This document shows positions 46,300 through 58,059 of a stretch of DNA of 64,000 bases, in pieces. The stretch spans positions 91,001 through 155,000 of the forward strand of contig JAAEAF010002753.1 of NCBI GenBank assembly GCA_011037195.1, read 5' to 3'. Positions within the stretch are counted from its first letter, which is position 1; every line of letters starts with the position of its first letter. A program made the translations under genes and the position numbers. The notes beneath the pieces were generated by a model. That model made no database searches. It was given only the letters and a program-made list of their open reading frames with translations, and was not told the DNA's origin. This stretch comes from Triatoma infestans (Eukaryota > Arthropoda > Insecta > Hemiptera > Reduviidae).

Positions 46300-47090
46300 T
46301 TATCAAGGTATTTGCAAGTCATACAAAGGATAGTAGATCGTTGATCTGGCTCCAAAAAATCCGGTTTTGTGATTATGTGCTTCCTACCATACCCTACCCT
46401 ATGGCGCAACAGTCCATGAAGGGCCAAGGCTTGCCAGACGGCAATTTGATAGAGGGGTATGTGCTAAGCATGCCGCATTTCCCATGCCGTTTAGTTTTGG
46501 CCTTCGCTACCTAGGGCGCTACTAACTGTAGCTTCCCACTTTATATCACGATGCTGGGTCAACACCGATTTTGCCCTCACGGGAATGGAACCCTGAATTC
46601 TCACACGAAAGGCGAGTGCGCTAGCCACTGTACCAACGCGTGAGGACTGCTTCCTACCATACAAACCCATAAGTTCCATGCCATACATTTTCTACGGCCA
46701 GGAAACAAGACATGGCTTCTTAACTATACGGGAAGAGATGTAACACAGCTGCAGATATCCAAGCTGTTTGAGACTTGCATTGATAGGAGTCGCATCAGTG
46801 TAATTTGATCTTTCGGATTTGAAAAACCGATTATAAGCCCACTCAATTGAAAGACTCTCTACCAAACACATTAAATAAGAGGCAGAATATTGTGAAAAAT
46901 TTAGTTTTTCTGGAGACGAGTACCAAACGTGATATTTTCTTTGCAAAGCGACAACAAAAGAAGATTCGATGACAAAAAAATCTGATTGTTGGGTCACGTG
47001 TCTGAAGTGTCAGAAATGGGTTCATGAAGGTCGTTCAAGGTGAGATGAAAATGATTTAGATGAATACAAATGTATTGCATTCTCAGATTG
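46300..47090 (+). pseudogene. Pogo/Tigger-like transposase C-terminal region, SINE-interrupted
   Basis: With the SINE removed, one frame reads DYVLPTIQTHKFHAIHFLRP, then GNKTWLLNYTGRDVTQLQIS and KLFETCIDRS. After one stop it gives SFGFEKPIISPLN. This matches the end of the DDE_1 domain of pogo/Tigger/jerky proteins (LPPHTTHxLQPLDVxFxxPLK..., R-VT-xQhxxLF, GFxKTGIxPLN). Farther on, 46978-47080 reads DCWVTCLKCQKWVHEGRSR, stop, then DENDLDEYKCIA, a PHD-like C-x2-C-x2-W-x-H finger often found at the C terminus of such insect transposase-derived proteins. The third cysteine position is R. The N-terminal DNA-binding part and first catalytic residues are not found. Dead. Confidence 0.6.
46393..46647 (-). 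mobile_element. tRNA-derived SINE with 15-bp target duplication
   Basis: Perfect TGCTTCCTACCATAC at 46378-46392 and 46648-46662. On the minus strand the head is GTTGGTACAGTGGCTAGCGC (A box) and CAGGGTTCCATTCCCGTGAG (B box), followed by a ~180-bp body that ends near GGTAGGG. Sequence differs from the 43330 SINE, so it is a second family. Its insertion splits a pogo-like coding frame. Confidence 0.88.
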
Positions 47091-47379
47091 AAAATATAAC
47101 AATATCCGGTATTACTTCACAAAGTACCCGTTTTTACCCTAAGGTTGGGGTATAACTTAGAGTGTGCTTGTTTTCATTATGTTAAATAACATCTATACTA
47201 ATTAAAATTTGTTCTTTTAACTTACAATTTGTTATAGATGTATCATTTGTCTTTCACTTTGTTAAATTAAAATTTCAATCACAAAAAAGTAACACTGATA
47301 TCAGTTTTTTCCCTTTGATACCCGGTTTATTCCAAAGTTATCCAAAATTTAGTTACCTAAATTTATATCTATGAATTTT
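47091..47379. other. Spacer
   Basis: AT-rich, no feature. Confidence 0.3.
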
Positions 47380-47485
47380 TTTGAAACATTTATCCTGGAA
47401 AGTTCATTTATGGACAGGGGAGGGGTTATACTTTTCTCTGAAGTATTATCATAGTTTATTATACGATTATAATATCCCTTATATA
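47380..47485 (+). mobile_element. Short family P module fragment
   Basis: TGAAACATTTATCCTGGAAAG, GGGGAGGGGTTATAC and AGTTTATTATACGATTATAA follow the module order. Confidence 0.5.
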
Positions 47486-47639
47486 ATAAGCGGCGTAACC
47501 AGTGGAATTTGTTCTAGATCATCTTGCGCTACAGCTGCGATGGAATTTTATGCTGTGAGTTCGTTTCGATTCTGAACCGTGAAGGATTGTTTATATGGAA
47601 TGGGTTATAGTAACTCAAGTATAAGAGATTTGAATGAAT

Positions 47640-48110
47640 TTGGTATTTTTATTTCATTAACATACGTGTAACACTTTTGATTATAGTTGGCTCAGTTCTG
47701 AGCACTGTTCTATCTTTTGCCCGAACATTTAATCTTCTGGAGGGTAGATAACGAGAGTGTAATAGATGATTTTGAGAGTTGGACAGAAGAGATTGAGTAA
47801 AGTTAGACTTACTGTATTGTGTGCAAATAACAAACACTGCAAGGACTTTACACAGTAATATTTTAGAGTGAGAGCATGGTAGCGTGTGAAGAGGTTGACG
47901 GACTAACTGGCAGAGTGACGGAGTGAGAACAAAGTACGTTGAAAGTGGACGGTTAACGGTGACTCAGAAGAGTGAGTGAAAGACATCCATTTTATATAGG
48001 CGACTGAACTAACCCCTACCACCTTTAAGTTCTCCTTCTAGTAGTCAGGAGCGCTCCTTAGTTTATTCCCTCTAAGGCTTGAAATAGAAGAACATGTAAT
48101 CTTCTGTGGT
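47640..48110. repeat. Possible LTR-like dispersed repeat
   Basis: Contains CTGCAAGGACTTTACACAGT at 47838. Similar words recur near 19456, 53868 and 57445; the copy at 53640-54100 has the best local match afterwards (TGGCAGAG about 60 bases on). Ends not defined. A TATATAGGCG word near 47994 could be a TATA box. Confidence 0.3.
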
Positions 48111-49036
48111 GGTGGTGGTGGTGGGGGGGAAGAGATCCATTGCAAGAGAAAGATCAGTTGTTTTTCACTAAATCAAGTTCTGAGAATTAAATGAAGTTCT
48201 ATTTTAGACGTGACGTTTCAGTCACCGTTTTCTGACCTAGTAATCAATTATATGACACCTGTCTCAAAAGAAAGTAGTTTTGTTTGTATTCCAAATTGCA
48301 AAATACAAAATCACAAATCAATCATAATATTGTTACCCTAAACCCAAATCGTTACCAGCGCACTCTAAGTACCATTATTTAAATAGAACCTTGATGACCT
48401 TATCTAATGGTAATTCAGTAAGAAGTGTTAATAAATTGCAAAGGGTTTAATGACACAATAAAAGAAAGAAAAATCTCATTTCGATGGATTAGGACACTTA
48501 AAATAGTAATTAGTCTAGATAGTATATTTTATATTGTAATATTTAATTTTATAGTACACTTTGTAACAGTTTTATAAGAAATAATATTTTTATCTGGATA
48601 TAAAATGAAAGTATAACTTTAGTGTTAGTCAATTAAACTTTTGGTCTAACTTCATTTAAGTTTTAATCCGCATCAAGTAAATATAATTGAAATAAGGTTT
48701 TTAGATGAAGAAGAAAACTTCAGAACCAAAGAAAGTTAAATTAGTGACGTAATAATAAGCTTCTTGGATGAAGTATAAATTAAAAAAAAAAAAAAATCGA
48801 TATAGATAATACATACATTGTATTGTGTTAATTCTTTATTTCCGTTTAGTTTTAAAATAGAATTTGTTTTATGTTTAATTAAATTCATAAATATATTTTA
48901 TTAGTTATTAAAGAATTGTTTTCTTAATGAGTAGAAAGTTCTAAAAACTGAAAAATGATCCAGCTAAAATTAGAATATTAGTTAACGTAAAATAATTATT
49001 TAATTGATATAAAAAATAATAATTTATTAATATATT
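48111..49036. other. AT-rich spacer
   Basis: (GGT)n at 48104-48123 then a G-run; otherwise no feature. Confidence 0.35.
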
Positions 49037-49175
49037 CTGGCGGGCTTAACGTCCAACTACCGTCGGAGTCGGGGGGGCGGAAGTACCTTCTTTACTATTA
49101 ACATTTTTTAAACATAAATAAAATTTAGCAGATATGCGGGGACTCGAAGTCCATGCTCATAACCACTATACAAAA
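49037..49175 (-). mobile_element. tRNA-derived SINE, same family as 43330
   Basis: The minus strand reads GTATAGTGGTTATGAGCATG, GACTTCGAGTCCCCGC (B box), CTGCTAAATTTTAT and GGTAGTTGGACGTTAAGCCC, colinear with 43330-43534 but missing about 20 bases between the boxes. It abuts a LINE RNase H remnant, so it probably inserted into it. Confidence 0.7.
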
Positions 49176-49560
49176 ACCCACTCAGAACAAATAGTTGCTC
49201 GTAGGCCCTCATCCTTTGCCGCTAACCTGTCAGGCCTCTCTGTTACCTTCGGGATTAAACTTCGTCGTAGGTTGCAATGGTTCGCCAATGCTTTCAGTTC
49301 ATTACGGTATTCTGTTATCAATTTTGATCTGACACAATATGCGTCTAAAGCCTTCAATGCGGTCTGAGTGTCAGAGAAAATTGCCACTCTTCTGCCCATT
49401 GTGTTCTTGCACTGCAAGTGCTGGGCTCAACTTTAAACGGTGAAAATTGCAGCCTGAAAGGTTGATGGAGGTTCTCTATAGAGATATGCTGATCCCAGTT
49501 TCGATGTTTCGATGAAAATGTCACTTATCTTGGAGCCATGCATATACGCCACGGTTTACT
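49176..49560 (-). pseudogene. LINE RNase H fragment
   Basis: The minus strand gives AYMHGSKISDIF near 49550 (TDGSK box, D changed to H), SAYLYREPPSTFQAAIFTV (the E box changed to A), then RRVAIFSDTQTALKALDAYC (third carboxylate intact) and LIPKVTERPDRLAAKDEG, a shortened WxPGHxG...NExADxLA region. The domain order is clear, but key residues and about eight residues near the histidine loop are lost. Dead. Borders the SINE at its 3' side. Confidence 0.75.
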
Positions 49561-50334
49561 TAAAGAATTTTTATTTACTCAAGTTTAGTACATGCACCAA
49601 AAAATTCTTATAAAATAAAATATAGAGAAATACAGTTAAAAAGAAATTCTGAGGCTTCCTTAAAACTATTTGACCCATAATTACAATAATGAAGATTATA
49701 ATAGCAAAATGATCTCTAATTTTGTAATAATGAACAAATAAGCTTATGAACATAAATTTTCATATAAAATTCACTTACTTTAATCTCTTAACGAAATTGT
49801 TCACTTACTTTATTCAAATTGAATAAATTAGCTTACCCTTGATTACTTAATTTTCTTTTAAATGATCTCATTCTGATTTATCAAAGAATTCACTATAATA
49901 TAATAAACTCAACCATAAGTAAATTAACAGCTCATCTTGTTAAGCTAAGATTTACAGCTGAAGAGTTCTCTTATAAAAAGATTTTCTTCGTGTTCCATAT
50001 TAAAACTTAACAGATTTCCTCTCAACTTAATTCAATATAAAGTGAAATCCAATTTGAAGTTTTATGTCGTACCAGAGAACTTATTTGCAATTAAGAAGTT
50101 AAATAAAGAAATAAATTTAGAGATCCTACAATATTCAAAGTATTCTATGTCCGTCAAGTTACGCATTTGCCGTGAGAACATCAGTCGTCGTGATTTTTAC
50201 AAATGCGCTAATGGAACCCGATCATTTATGGGCTATCTGTAAGATCAATGTAACAACCTGATAGTAACCCCCCGGGTTTATTAATAAAATTTTACGTATT
50301 CCATACTATAATTTTAAGACAAAGTACTGCAGTA
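49561..50334. other. AT-rich spacer
   Basis: The ORF at 50042-50242 has no recognisable domain; it might be an old LINE part. Confidence 0.3.
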
Positions 50335-51115
50335 AGTGGAAAATGAAAATAAATTATGACAAAACAAACGCCATACTGGTTACTAAACGTAGACCTGCAA
50401 TCTACAGACAAATTAAACACAACAACACTTTGATCCCTTGGGCTAACAATCTCAAGTACCTCGAAATAACTCTGGGCAACAAATTGTACTTCACGACCCA
50501 CGTACAAGACACAGTGAATTCTAGAAATATGACTACTCTAACATCCCGTTACTGTCACACGACTCAAAAAAATGACTAAAAAAAAACAAACTCCTCACAG
50601 TACTGTCATCCTGTACACAGTCCATCCTTCAGACTGATGTTACCCTACGCTTCCCCCGCCTTCAGTCTGATTAGTTCAAAAAACTTCTGATCACCCAAAA
50701 CAAATTTCTAAGATTTGTGACTGACTCATCATTATGACACACGAAAATAGACCAACTCCATTTAAAAATCTTCCTTAATCTCAAGTTTATTCCTTCATCT
50801 AAAATCCTCTCCTGACACTACTCTCCACTCTACAATGTCATCCCAATACTACTCTGGGGGCGAAATAGCCACTTACGAACCTTTCATACATTACACGCAT
50901 AAAAGATTGAAGAATATTCTCTCTTAATATTTTCCTTAAGCTGCAGATTTTCTCTCATTTTTCCTGCATATTTTTCCTTAGCCTTATCCCAAAAACACTA
51001 TATCAACAATCTGTTATAATGGTTATAAGGTTATAATGTTAATGTACACTGGCACTCTTTTATATTTTTATTGTACGTATATACAATTATTTTTTTTTAT
51101 GTATATATTGTTAAT
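50335..51115 (+). pseudogene. Jockey-like reverse transcriptase 3' part
   Basis: The ORF at 50343-50579 encodes KINYDKTNAILVTKRRPAIY, then NNTLIPWANNLKYLEITLGN and KLYFTTHVQDT. This is the KhNxxKT...hhFTKRR, IPWxxxhKYLGhxLDxxLxFxxHh segment that follows YADD in Jockey-related elements. In broken frames, SSKNFLITQNKFLRFVTDSS-like sequence follows to about 50830. A T-rich 3' part with AATAAAG at 51112 could be its UTR and polyadenylation signal. Confidence 0.75.
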
Positions 51116-51543
51116 AAAGCTTTATTTATGTTTATGTAAATGTTATTTCTTTCTAATTTCTTCTGCAAGTAGACAAATCAATTATCCTATTATTTATTAC
51201 ATGATAGCCATCGCTCTTCTTATTAGTATGTTAGACATCTCACAAATCGCTTCTATTAGCAAGATAATGGCAATTTCTCCAGCTAGCTCACATGTAACTT
51301 TATAAAATATAGCCCTGTATCATCTAATTATTCTTAATAGCATAGATCTTAACACCCTTTGAAGTTTTCGTTGATTGTCGTTATTAAAGTAGTCAGTCTT
51401 TTTTTGGCCGACTTTTCAAAAAAGATTTATGAAGCCGCTGGGAATTTTAGCCTGGCTTGTACTTAATTTCTGGTTGGGTGAACTTTGTTTTAATCCTTCA
51501 TTTTATAATAGTTATTTTTGTAATGGCGGAGGATATGGTGAGG
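51116..51543. other. Spacer
   Basis: No feature supported. Confidence 0.3.
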
Positions 51544-51547
51544 ATCC

Positions 51548-52078
51548 TGAAATGTAATTGGTGTGATGTGTTGTAGTTGTGGTAGCTTGTGGCGTGAGCA
51601 GTTTTGTAAAGGGCTTGTGTGTATGTTCAAAGAGAAAAGAAGTAATAAGAAATAATTAAGCAAACACTGATAGATTAAATTAAATATATTATCTTTAAAG
51701 AAATTTAAATACTTTTCAATATCACAATAATATGCTTATTAATATACTGTTAATAAACTGTTATGTTTTAACTTATGACTGGCACTGATGTTGGCTGGTA
51801 GAATGTCTAATTCAGACTGTTCTTGTTTGAAAGCAGAATTTAGACTGTTTAAAGAATGCTCTGCTTTAGCGGGGGTACAAAACAGTTGGCCAAGTGTTGT
51901 ATTGTATTACCCTAACGGATTCTTGTGCCTTTGTCTCTTTAATAGCAATGACCTTAAATTATAGTACCTGACTCTAAAATACAATTTATTTTCCAAAATT
52001 ATTTCACTTAAATATTGTCAAAATTCACTAAACTATTTTTCAAAACTATTATTTTTTTCATTTCTCTCTTCCACTACA
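51548..52078 (+). mobile_element. Solo-LTR-like repeat, copy 2, with 4-bp duplication
   Basis: 531 bp, begins TGAAATGTAATTGGTGTGATG and ends TCTTCCACTACA; colinear with copy 1 (31849-32382). Flanked by ATCC at 51544-51547 and 52079-52082, as expected for an LTR retrotransposon with a 4-bp duplication (Gypsy-like sizes are common). No retroviral-type genes are nearby. Confidence 0.8.
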
Positions 52079-52082
52079 ATCC

Positions 52083-52636
52083 CAAGAAACATTGACACAA
52101 GGCAACTAAGATTAACACCAACTGTTTTCACAATCTTATAAATTGTATTCTTTTTTGTTTGTTTTTAAAAAATTTTTTAGCGTGAAACAATTAAATGGTT
52201 TTCTTTGAGTGCACTGATTACAATTTCTAATGATCAATTTTTCTATTGACCTGAAATGTTGATTAAACGTTTATTTTTCTAAAATCTATATATCTTCACA
52301 ACATATAGGTGTAATTTTTGTTTTCTGAACAAAATAAGAAAGCCAATTAAAGTAAGTGAAAAGCGTAATTGGTGGACCAACCCATGTGGTTGGAAATGGC
52401 GGAAAATGTTTTTGGCACGTTAACATAGTGTATACGGACGGAATATAAACTGAAAATTTGAGAAACTTGGTACATGAGCGGCGGCGTTAATGGTGGTGTA
52501 TTGTATTTAACCAGAATAGCAATGGTTTTGTTGTGTACGCACTTCAAACTTTCGTAATTAATGGTAGAAGGAGTCAAGACAAACCCATCTCTCTTCTACT
52601 TTTTCATTTACTGCGTAGAAGTAAACATATAAATAC

Positions 52637-52671
<35 letters not shown>

Positions 52672-53640
52672 TCCGAAGAAGTTTCTACTACTGACAACTT
52701 CGGCAACAACAGCCACTTCTTCTCCGCCAAATTGTTCCATATTTTGGACTGTTCCCCCTTAATATTTCTTTCTTGACATTTACTCCAATTATTTTCTATA
52801 TTATACCCAATTAGTGATAAGTACAAACTTCCCCTATTTTTATCCTTTAATCAGTATAATTCAAATCTCCAAAACAAGTTTCAAGGAGTTGGAGGAATTA
52901 TTGGAATAAAATTTATTCTATGATTTGAGGAAAAAAAGAAATTTTGAATCTTTAATTTTCAAAAGAAATAAAAGTAAATCAAATTCTCTAGTGGGCGGGG
53001 CCTCAGGCGATATCTTCGAGAGAAGTTTTGTCATGATTTCAATTTCAAAATGAAGTAAAAGTAGAGGCAATAAAATAAAGAAATTCTGCACGTTCAGAAA
53101 ATTTTCCGCAGCTGGACAAGCAATAAATTTTGAGAACATAAAAATCCTTACCAAAAAATCCAATTAAACAATTATTATGGATATATCCTAAAAGAGGCAA
53201 TAGAAAATGAGAAAGACAAATGCTGCATGAATAGATAAGATAGCGAAAATAACATTATTCTAGAACAGAACAAGGAAGCTTCTCCCGCTACAACATAAGG
53301 CGGGGATACTAAATCTTATTATCCCACAACATGTGAGGAAAATTAACTTCCGCCCATTGCCTACAGTCTTTCACTGTAACATAGAAGCTAAGTTAGTCAT
53401 CTGCCCTTTTAAAGGCTTTATTTGACAAACATCCACTCTGATTCTTGCCAATGTTGATCTAGGAATCAAGCCAACAACTAGCCTGCAGAAGCCTATTGCA
53501 ATTTGGGCGGAATGACTATTTATACTTAACCACAACATGATCTCAACGTAAGCCTTAGGGTTTTGTAGTTAGAACTTATTTCATGAGTTGGTTTTACTTA
53601 CTACAACTTTTACACCATACCTTCTTACAATTCTTGATGT
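52083..53640. other. Spacer with (CA)n
   Basis: (CA)n at about 52637-52670. ORFs here follow the microsatellite or lack domains. Confidence 0.35.
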
Positions 53641-54100
53641 TTTGAAAAGTTCACGGTACTTTCTGTAACCGTTTGTCTAGTAACCTGTAAAGAGTTTTAT
53701 AATGTTTCTTTAGATCTTGATGTCTGAGTCGAGTTTTTGATCTACGTAGGAAAGGGAATATTTGTAAAATTTTATAATGTAGTGGGTCTTTGTGGAATGG
53801 ACAGAGAAAAATTAAGAATACAGAAAAAGTACACTGATTAAACAATGAATATATCGTTTGAATAACAGAACACTACAAGAACTTTTTACTAGTGATATAG
53901 AAGAGTGTGGTTGGTGAGAGAATGACAGACTGAGCTGGCAGAGCTTTGATGATGATATTATCTTGATGGCTATTTGTGCAAGATCCTTCCATGTTGAGTG
54001 TCGCTAGCGTTTATATATGATTCCCAACTTCCCCTATTTCTTCTTAACTTCTCGTTCCTGTTTCCCCAGTGTTTAGGTAGGCGGATCTCGACCCTCGACG
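53640..54100. repeat. Possible LTR-like dispersed repeat, second copy
   Basis: CTACAAGAACTTTTTACTAG at 53870 and GAGCTGGCAGAG at 53932 match the 47640-48110 repeat at similar spacing. Ends not defined. Confidence 0.3.
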
Positions 54101-55534
54101 TTTAGAATTTGAATTGCTTGTTGTAGGGAGATAAGCCACGCCTCATGTGACGTCTTGAGTGATGTCGCTGTGGACGTTGCCTTATAATTTTTCTGCAGGC
54201 AAGACACACACTGACAATCCATTATATTAGTGTTATTTTACTGTTCTGGAAGAATCAACAGGATATGAATGATTGGAAATATAGCTCTATCATCTGCAAA
54301 TTTGGTTGAGTTTTCTTAATGAAATAAATTAGCTAGGCAAGACTCAGATCGAGAGGAATGGATATCCGTGTTTCCTTTTAACTATTGATAAGTATTCCTA
54401 CTCTGCGAGATACTTACCTAAGAGTGCGATGAGAACTCTAATTGAGCCTTAAAAATTTGTTGATATTAAGGACGTTCCTGATGAGGGAATATCCTTCGAG
54501 AAACTTTTCTGTAATAAATAATTTCTGGTTATGATTACCTACTGTAAAAAATACCAAACAGCAATATTTTGTAGTGTAGTTACGTGAGCGGAAATCGTGT
54601 TTTAGTTTTGAATAAAAATAATAATAACAATAATAAAACAAACAGACAAACACACTGATACAAGTAAAATTATTACACATGTACACAAGAGAGGTAGTGT
54701 CAATTTACACATGAACTAGTCGGTTTAGATATAAAGGTTTGTATGTAGGCCCAAATTCCCATGAGCATCATAAAGTATGCCCTTCTACCTATATAGCCAG
54801 TAGCAGCAATACTCCGGGTCATGTTTTAAGGAGTCGGTTTAAGTTCCCTGGAGAGATCCATACAGTCAGTGTGCAGCAGACAGTATCTCCAACAGTACCA
54901 CTACCGACTGGAGTACACTTCTACTACTATTTCTTCTTGCCTACTCCGTTTCCGCTTACCCTTTTGAATTCGTTACACTTGCCCTAGTCGTACTTTTCAA
55001 GTTTCACTGTAGCAGGCCAGACCATTCACTCTTATCCTCACTATATCTCTCTCTTTCTTCTTCTGTACTACTAAGAAAAGCTTTCTTTCTCTCTTCGCCT
55101 TCACATACTTCCTCTCCAGAGGGGCGGTATTTCTCTTTTTCCTCCCATACCATGAATTACCCACTCTTCACAAAGTTTGTGTTGCTTCTTTACGCTCCAT
55201 AGCTTGTATCCTTGATTGATGATTGTATTTCTCATTACGATTGCCTTGGTTACCTTTTAAATTTTCTCTAGATTGGTGTTTCCCTCTACAATTCACCTCA
55301 AGTTTTATTTTTCTTGAATCTTAGATTTTGTCAATGCAGCTCTTTAATTATACTGTATTCTTATATTGATGTATTGTCCAATTGCTGAAAGATTTGTTTG
55401 TTTACTTATTGTGTTTTATGTAACAATTAACTGTATTATTAGTTTTGATTTCAAAACTGCCAAAAAAAAATCAACTCATCGGAGATTCGAGTAACTAATC
55501 AGTAAGCGAAATGATTCTACTTTGTATGGAATGA
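54101..55534. other. Spacer, GC-richer around 54740-55280
   Basis: The ORF 54739-54987 spans a GC-richer patch with no domain. A pyrimidine-rich patch lies near 55040-55150. Confidence 0.3.
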
Positions 55535-55935
55535 TTACAGGAAGTATCACGATCATGTCACATTTTAGAAGTTGAGGTTACACCAGAAATACCCATTTTG
55601 AGAGTAAAAATGTTGTTAACAAATGGTGTGTGAACAAAATTCTCAAAAATGTAAAATTGCAGGAAGTTACGAAACTTGTATATTTTACTTGTATTCCATT
55701 TAGGTACCACCACCCCATTTGACACGAAGGTTCCGGGTCAAAATCTATCAACCCGGGATTAGGAATTTACTGAAGTTTTTTTTTTTTCAGTTTTTCGCGA
55801 TGTTCTTTAAAACGGTTTTCACGATTTTCTTTTTCAAAAATTCGTAAACTACCTACACACACACATACATGTTGGTGCGTTATCACTTTTATTTGAAACA
55901 TTTTGCCGGAAAAGTGCTGGATAACATCCGTTGTA
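55535..55935 (+). mobile_element. Family P copy, 5' half
   Basis: GGAAGTATCACGATCATGTC, GGTTACACCAGAAATACCC, AATTGCAGGAAGTTAC, a long T-run, CACGATTTTCTTTTTC and TTTATTTGAAACATTTTGCC follow the family order. Tail absent. Confidence 0.65.
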
Positions 55936-56309
55936 GCCATGCTTCATTTTTGGTTCGGATTTTCAATCAATTCGTGTAGAGAGATGACCACCTCAACTAT
56001 TGTTTATATCACGTACCACACTGGTTTGTATGTGGGAGGTTATAAGTATGTGTATTGCGTGTATGTATTGTAGCAGCAAAGAATCAGTATAAATTATGAT
56101 TAAAAATTAACTATTGGTATATAATAAATATTGTCAATTGAAACGTAATTTAAAATTAAGTCTTTCAGTAAAGGTGTTATTTATAGTGTTACAATGCTCT
56201 GTTTTGTCATGGCATTTTAATGCGGGGGGGGGAGGACGATAAGAAATTTGAAGAGTACTTTATATAAATAGAATATATAAAGATTATTGGAGAGGAATAT
56301 ATATATATG

Positions 56310-56412
56310 TATATGCTTAGAGAATTTGAAAATTATAAATTTCCTCAAAACTCCATTTCGAAAATCTTTGATGAATGCAATACTTTCTCTTACAGTAGTA
56401 AGAGAAAGGTCA
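56310..56412 (-). mobile_element. Family P head-hairpin remnant
   Basis: The minus strand starts CCTTTCTCTTACTACTG then TAAGAGAAAGTATTGC, an intact hairpin, then fades after ~100 bases. Confidence 0.5.
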
Positions 56413-58059
56413 CAAAAACAAAGCTTTTTGCCGGCTAATATATTAAGAGGAATATATTTTTTTTTCATTCTTTCCATGGAAAGCGGGTTTTTAATTGATG
56501 ATTTAGCATTCTCGAGTTACCAATGACAGTCACTGGACGTTCACCATTGTTTGAGTGATAAAACATTTTAACTGTGTGGCATACAGTGATGCCAACAGAA
56601 ATGTTATTTGTTACTGCCACAAATCCCCAATTCTTCGCCTGTAAAAAAAAAAGAAAAAAAAAAGCAACCTTCCACTTCTTTTCGCTAATGTATTCCTTCT
56701 TCATACCATTCTTCATCCTGTTCCTGTAACTCGACTTCTATAGAAACTGTTCTCTTTTATTGATGAGGCTTGCTGTACTACCCGGGCCTCTCACCCAACA
56801 CTGTTGTCTAAAACGACCGTCAGTGTAATTGATTACTGTTTGCAGTCAGTCAATGCTATTCTTCTATAATATTTTATTAATGTTCAGTGTTAGATTAGGT
56901 CGAATAAAGAGAAAAAAAAACAAAAAAAAAAAAGAGATAAATTATAGATAGATGAATGACATATTTATTAACGATTTAAAGATGAATTCGTTCACATCTT
57001 ATTTTTGAATGACTTTCTTTAATACTTTCTCTTAACGTTAGTAAAGTAATCTGAGATGAAAGAATTTTAAAGAGAAAAACAAATTATTATTTACTAGGTC
57101 GTTTTACATTAGCAATATCAATCTGCCGGTCATAATAAAATTTGAGCTATCATATACAGCTGTGTTAGATTTAATTAACTTAGGTAATTCGAAATATTTT
57201 AAAGATTCGTTCGGCAACAGTTGAAAGACAATACGTAATAAATCTTCATGCTGAATATGTGAATGAATTTCTTGAAAAATAGTCGTTAATTTTTACGGTG
57301 AAATGGGATTGAATGGTCGGATAGAGTGAGAATAAGAGAGGAAGCAGAGTGAGAGAGAGAGAGAGTTATAGGACTCAGAGGGAGAGAGGAGAGAAACTAC
57401 ACTTGTGAATCATTAAGATACGAGTGTAATTTGATAAATATTATTGTAAGGACTTTACGCTAAAATGTGATTAGGGTAAGGCGTTAGAGCGGCGTTATTC
57501 ATTGACAAACTTCCTTGTTGAGTGGTGAATATTGCTGTACAGGTTAGTAATTGAAGTATTTCAGTATCTCGCGTTTTATTTCGTCCAGATTACCTCCGTA
57601 ATATCACTTCTACAACTTGCCATTCGCCTTAGGTAATGTGTAGGGTATGATGATGATGAGTCACCACGTAATAGCTAGCCGCGGAATGGTGACGTCTCCA
57701 ACAGTGAACATATTATTTGGCATGTCGTGTTTCAACCACATGACTTCAATATATCCGGATATACAACGTTGGATATACTTTCAAATATGTAGTAGAGATA
57801 TTTCACGGAGTTACCTATTTCTGCAGCAATGAGAACATAAAGCATATCTGTATGTTTTAATTGTCAACTTTTTTGTTTAAACAATTAAATTTAAAAAAAA
57901 ATCTATTGAGAAACTTACAAGACTTTTTCTTGCTTCATTTCTCACTTTACTGGTTTTTCTTAGAAATAAGGATTTATACTAAATTTTAATTCCCTTATCT
58001 CTCACAAGGTAATTTAAAATTGTAGTGAAATGACAGTATTGAAGAAAGACTAAAGCTTA
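56413..58059. other. Spacer with purine-rich patch
   Basis: (GA)n near 57350-57365 and an AAGGACTTTAC word at 57448. A decayed P-hairpin-like word (CTTTCTCTTAACGTTAGTAAAGT) near 57024. No gene. Confidence 0.3.

Noticed and set aside
54739..54987. 82-codon ORF as a gene
   Set aside because: No recognisable domain; pyrimidine-rich tail suggests chance opening.
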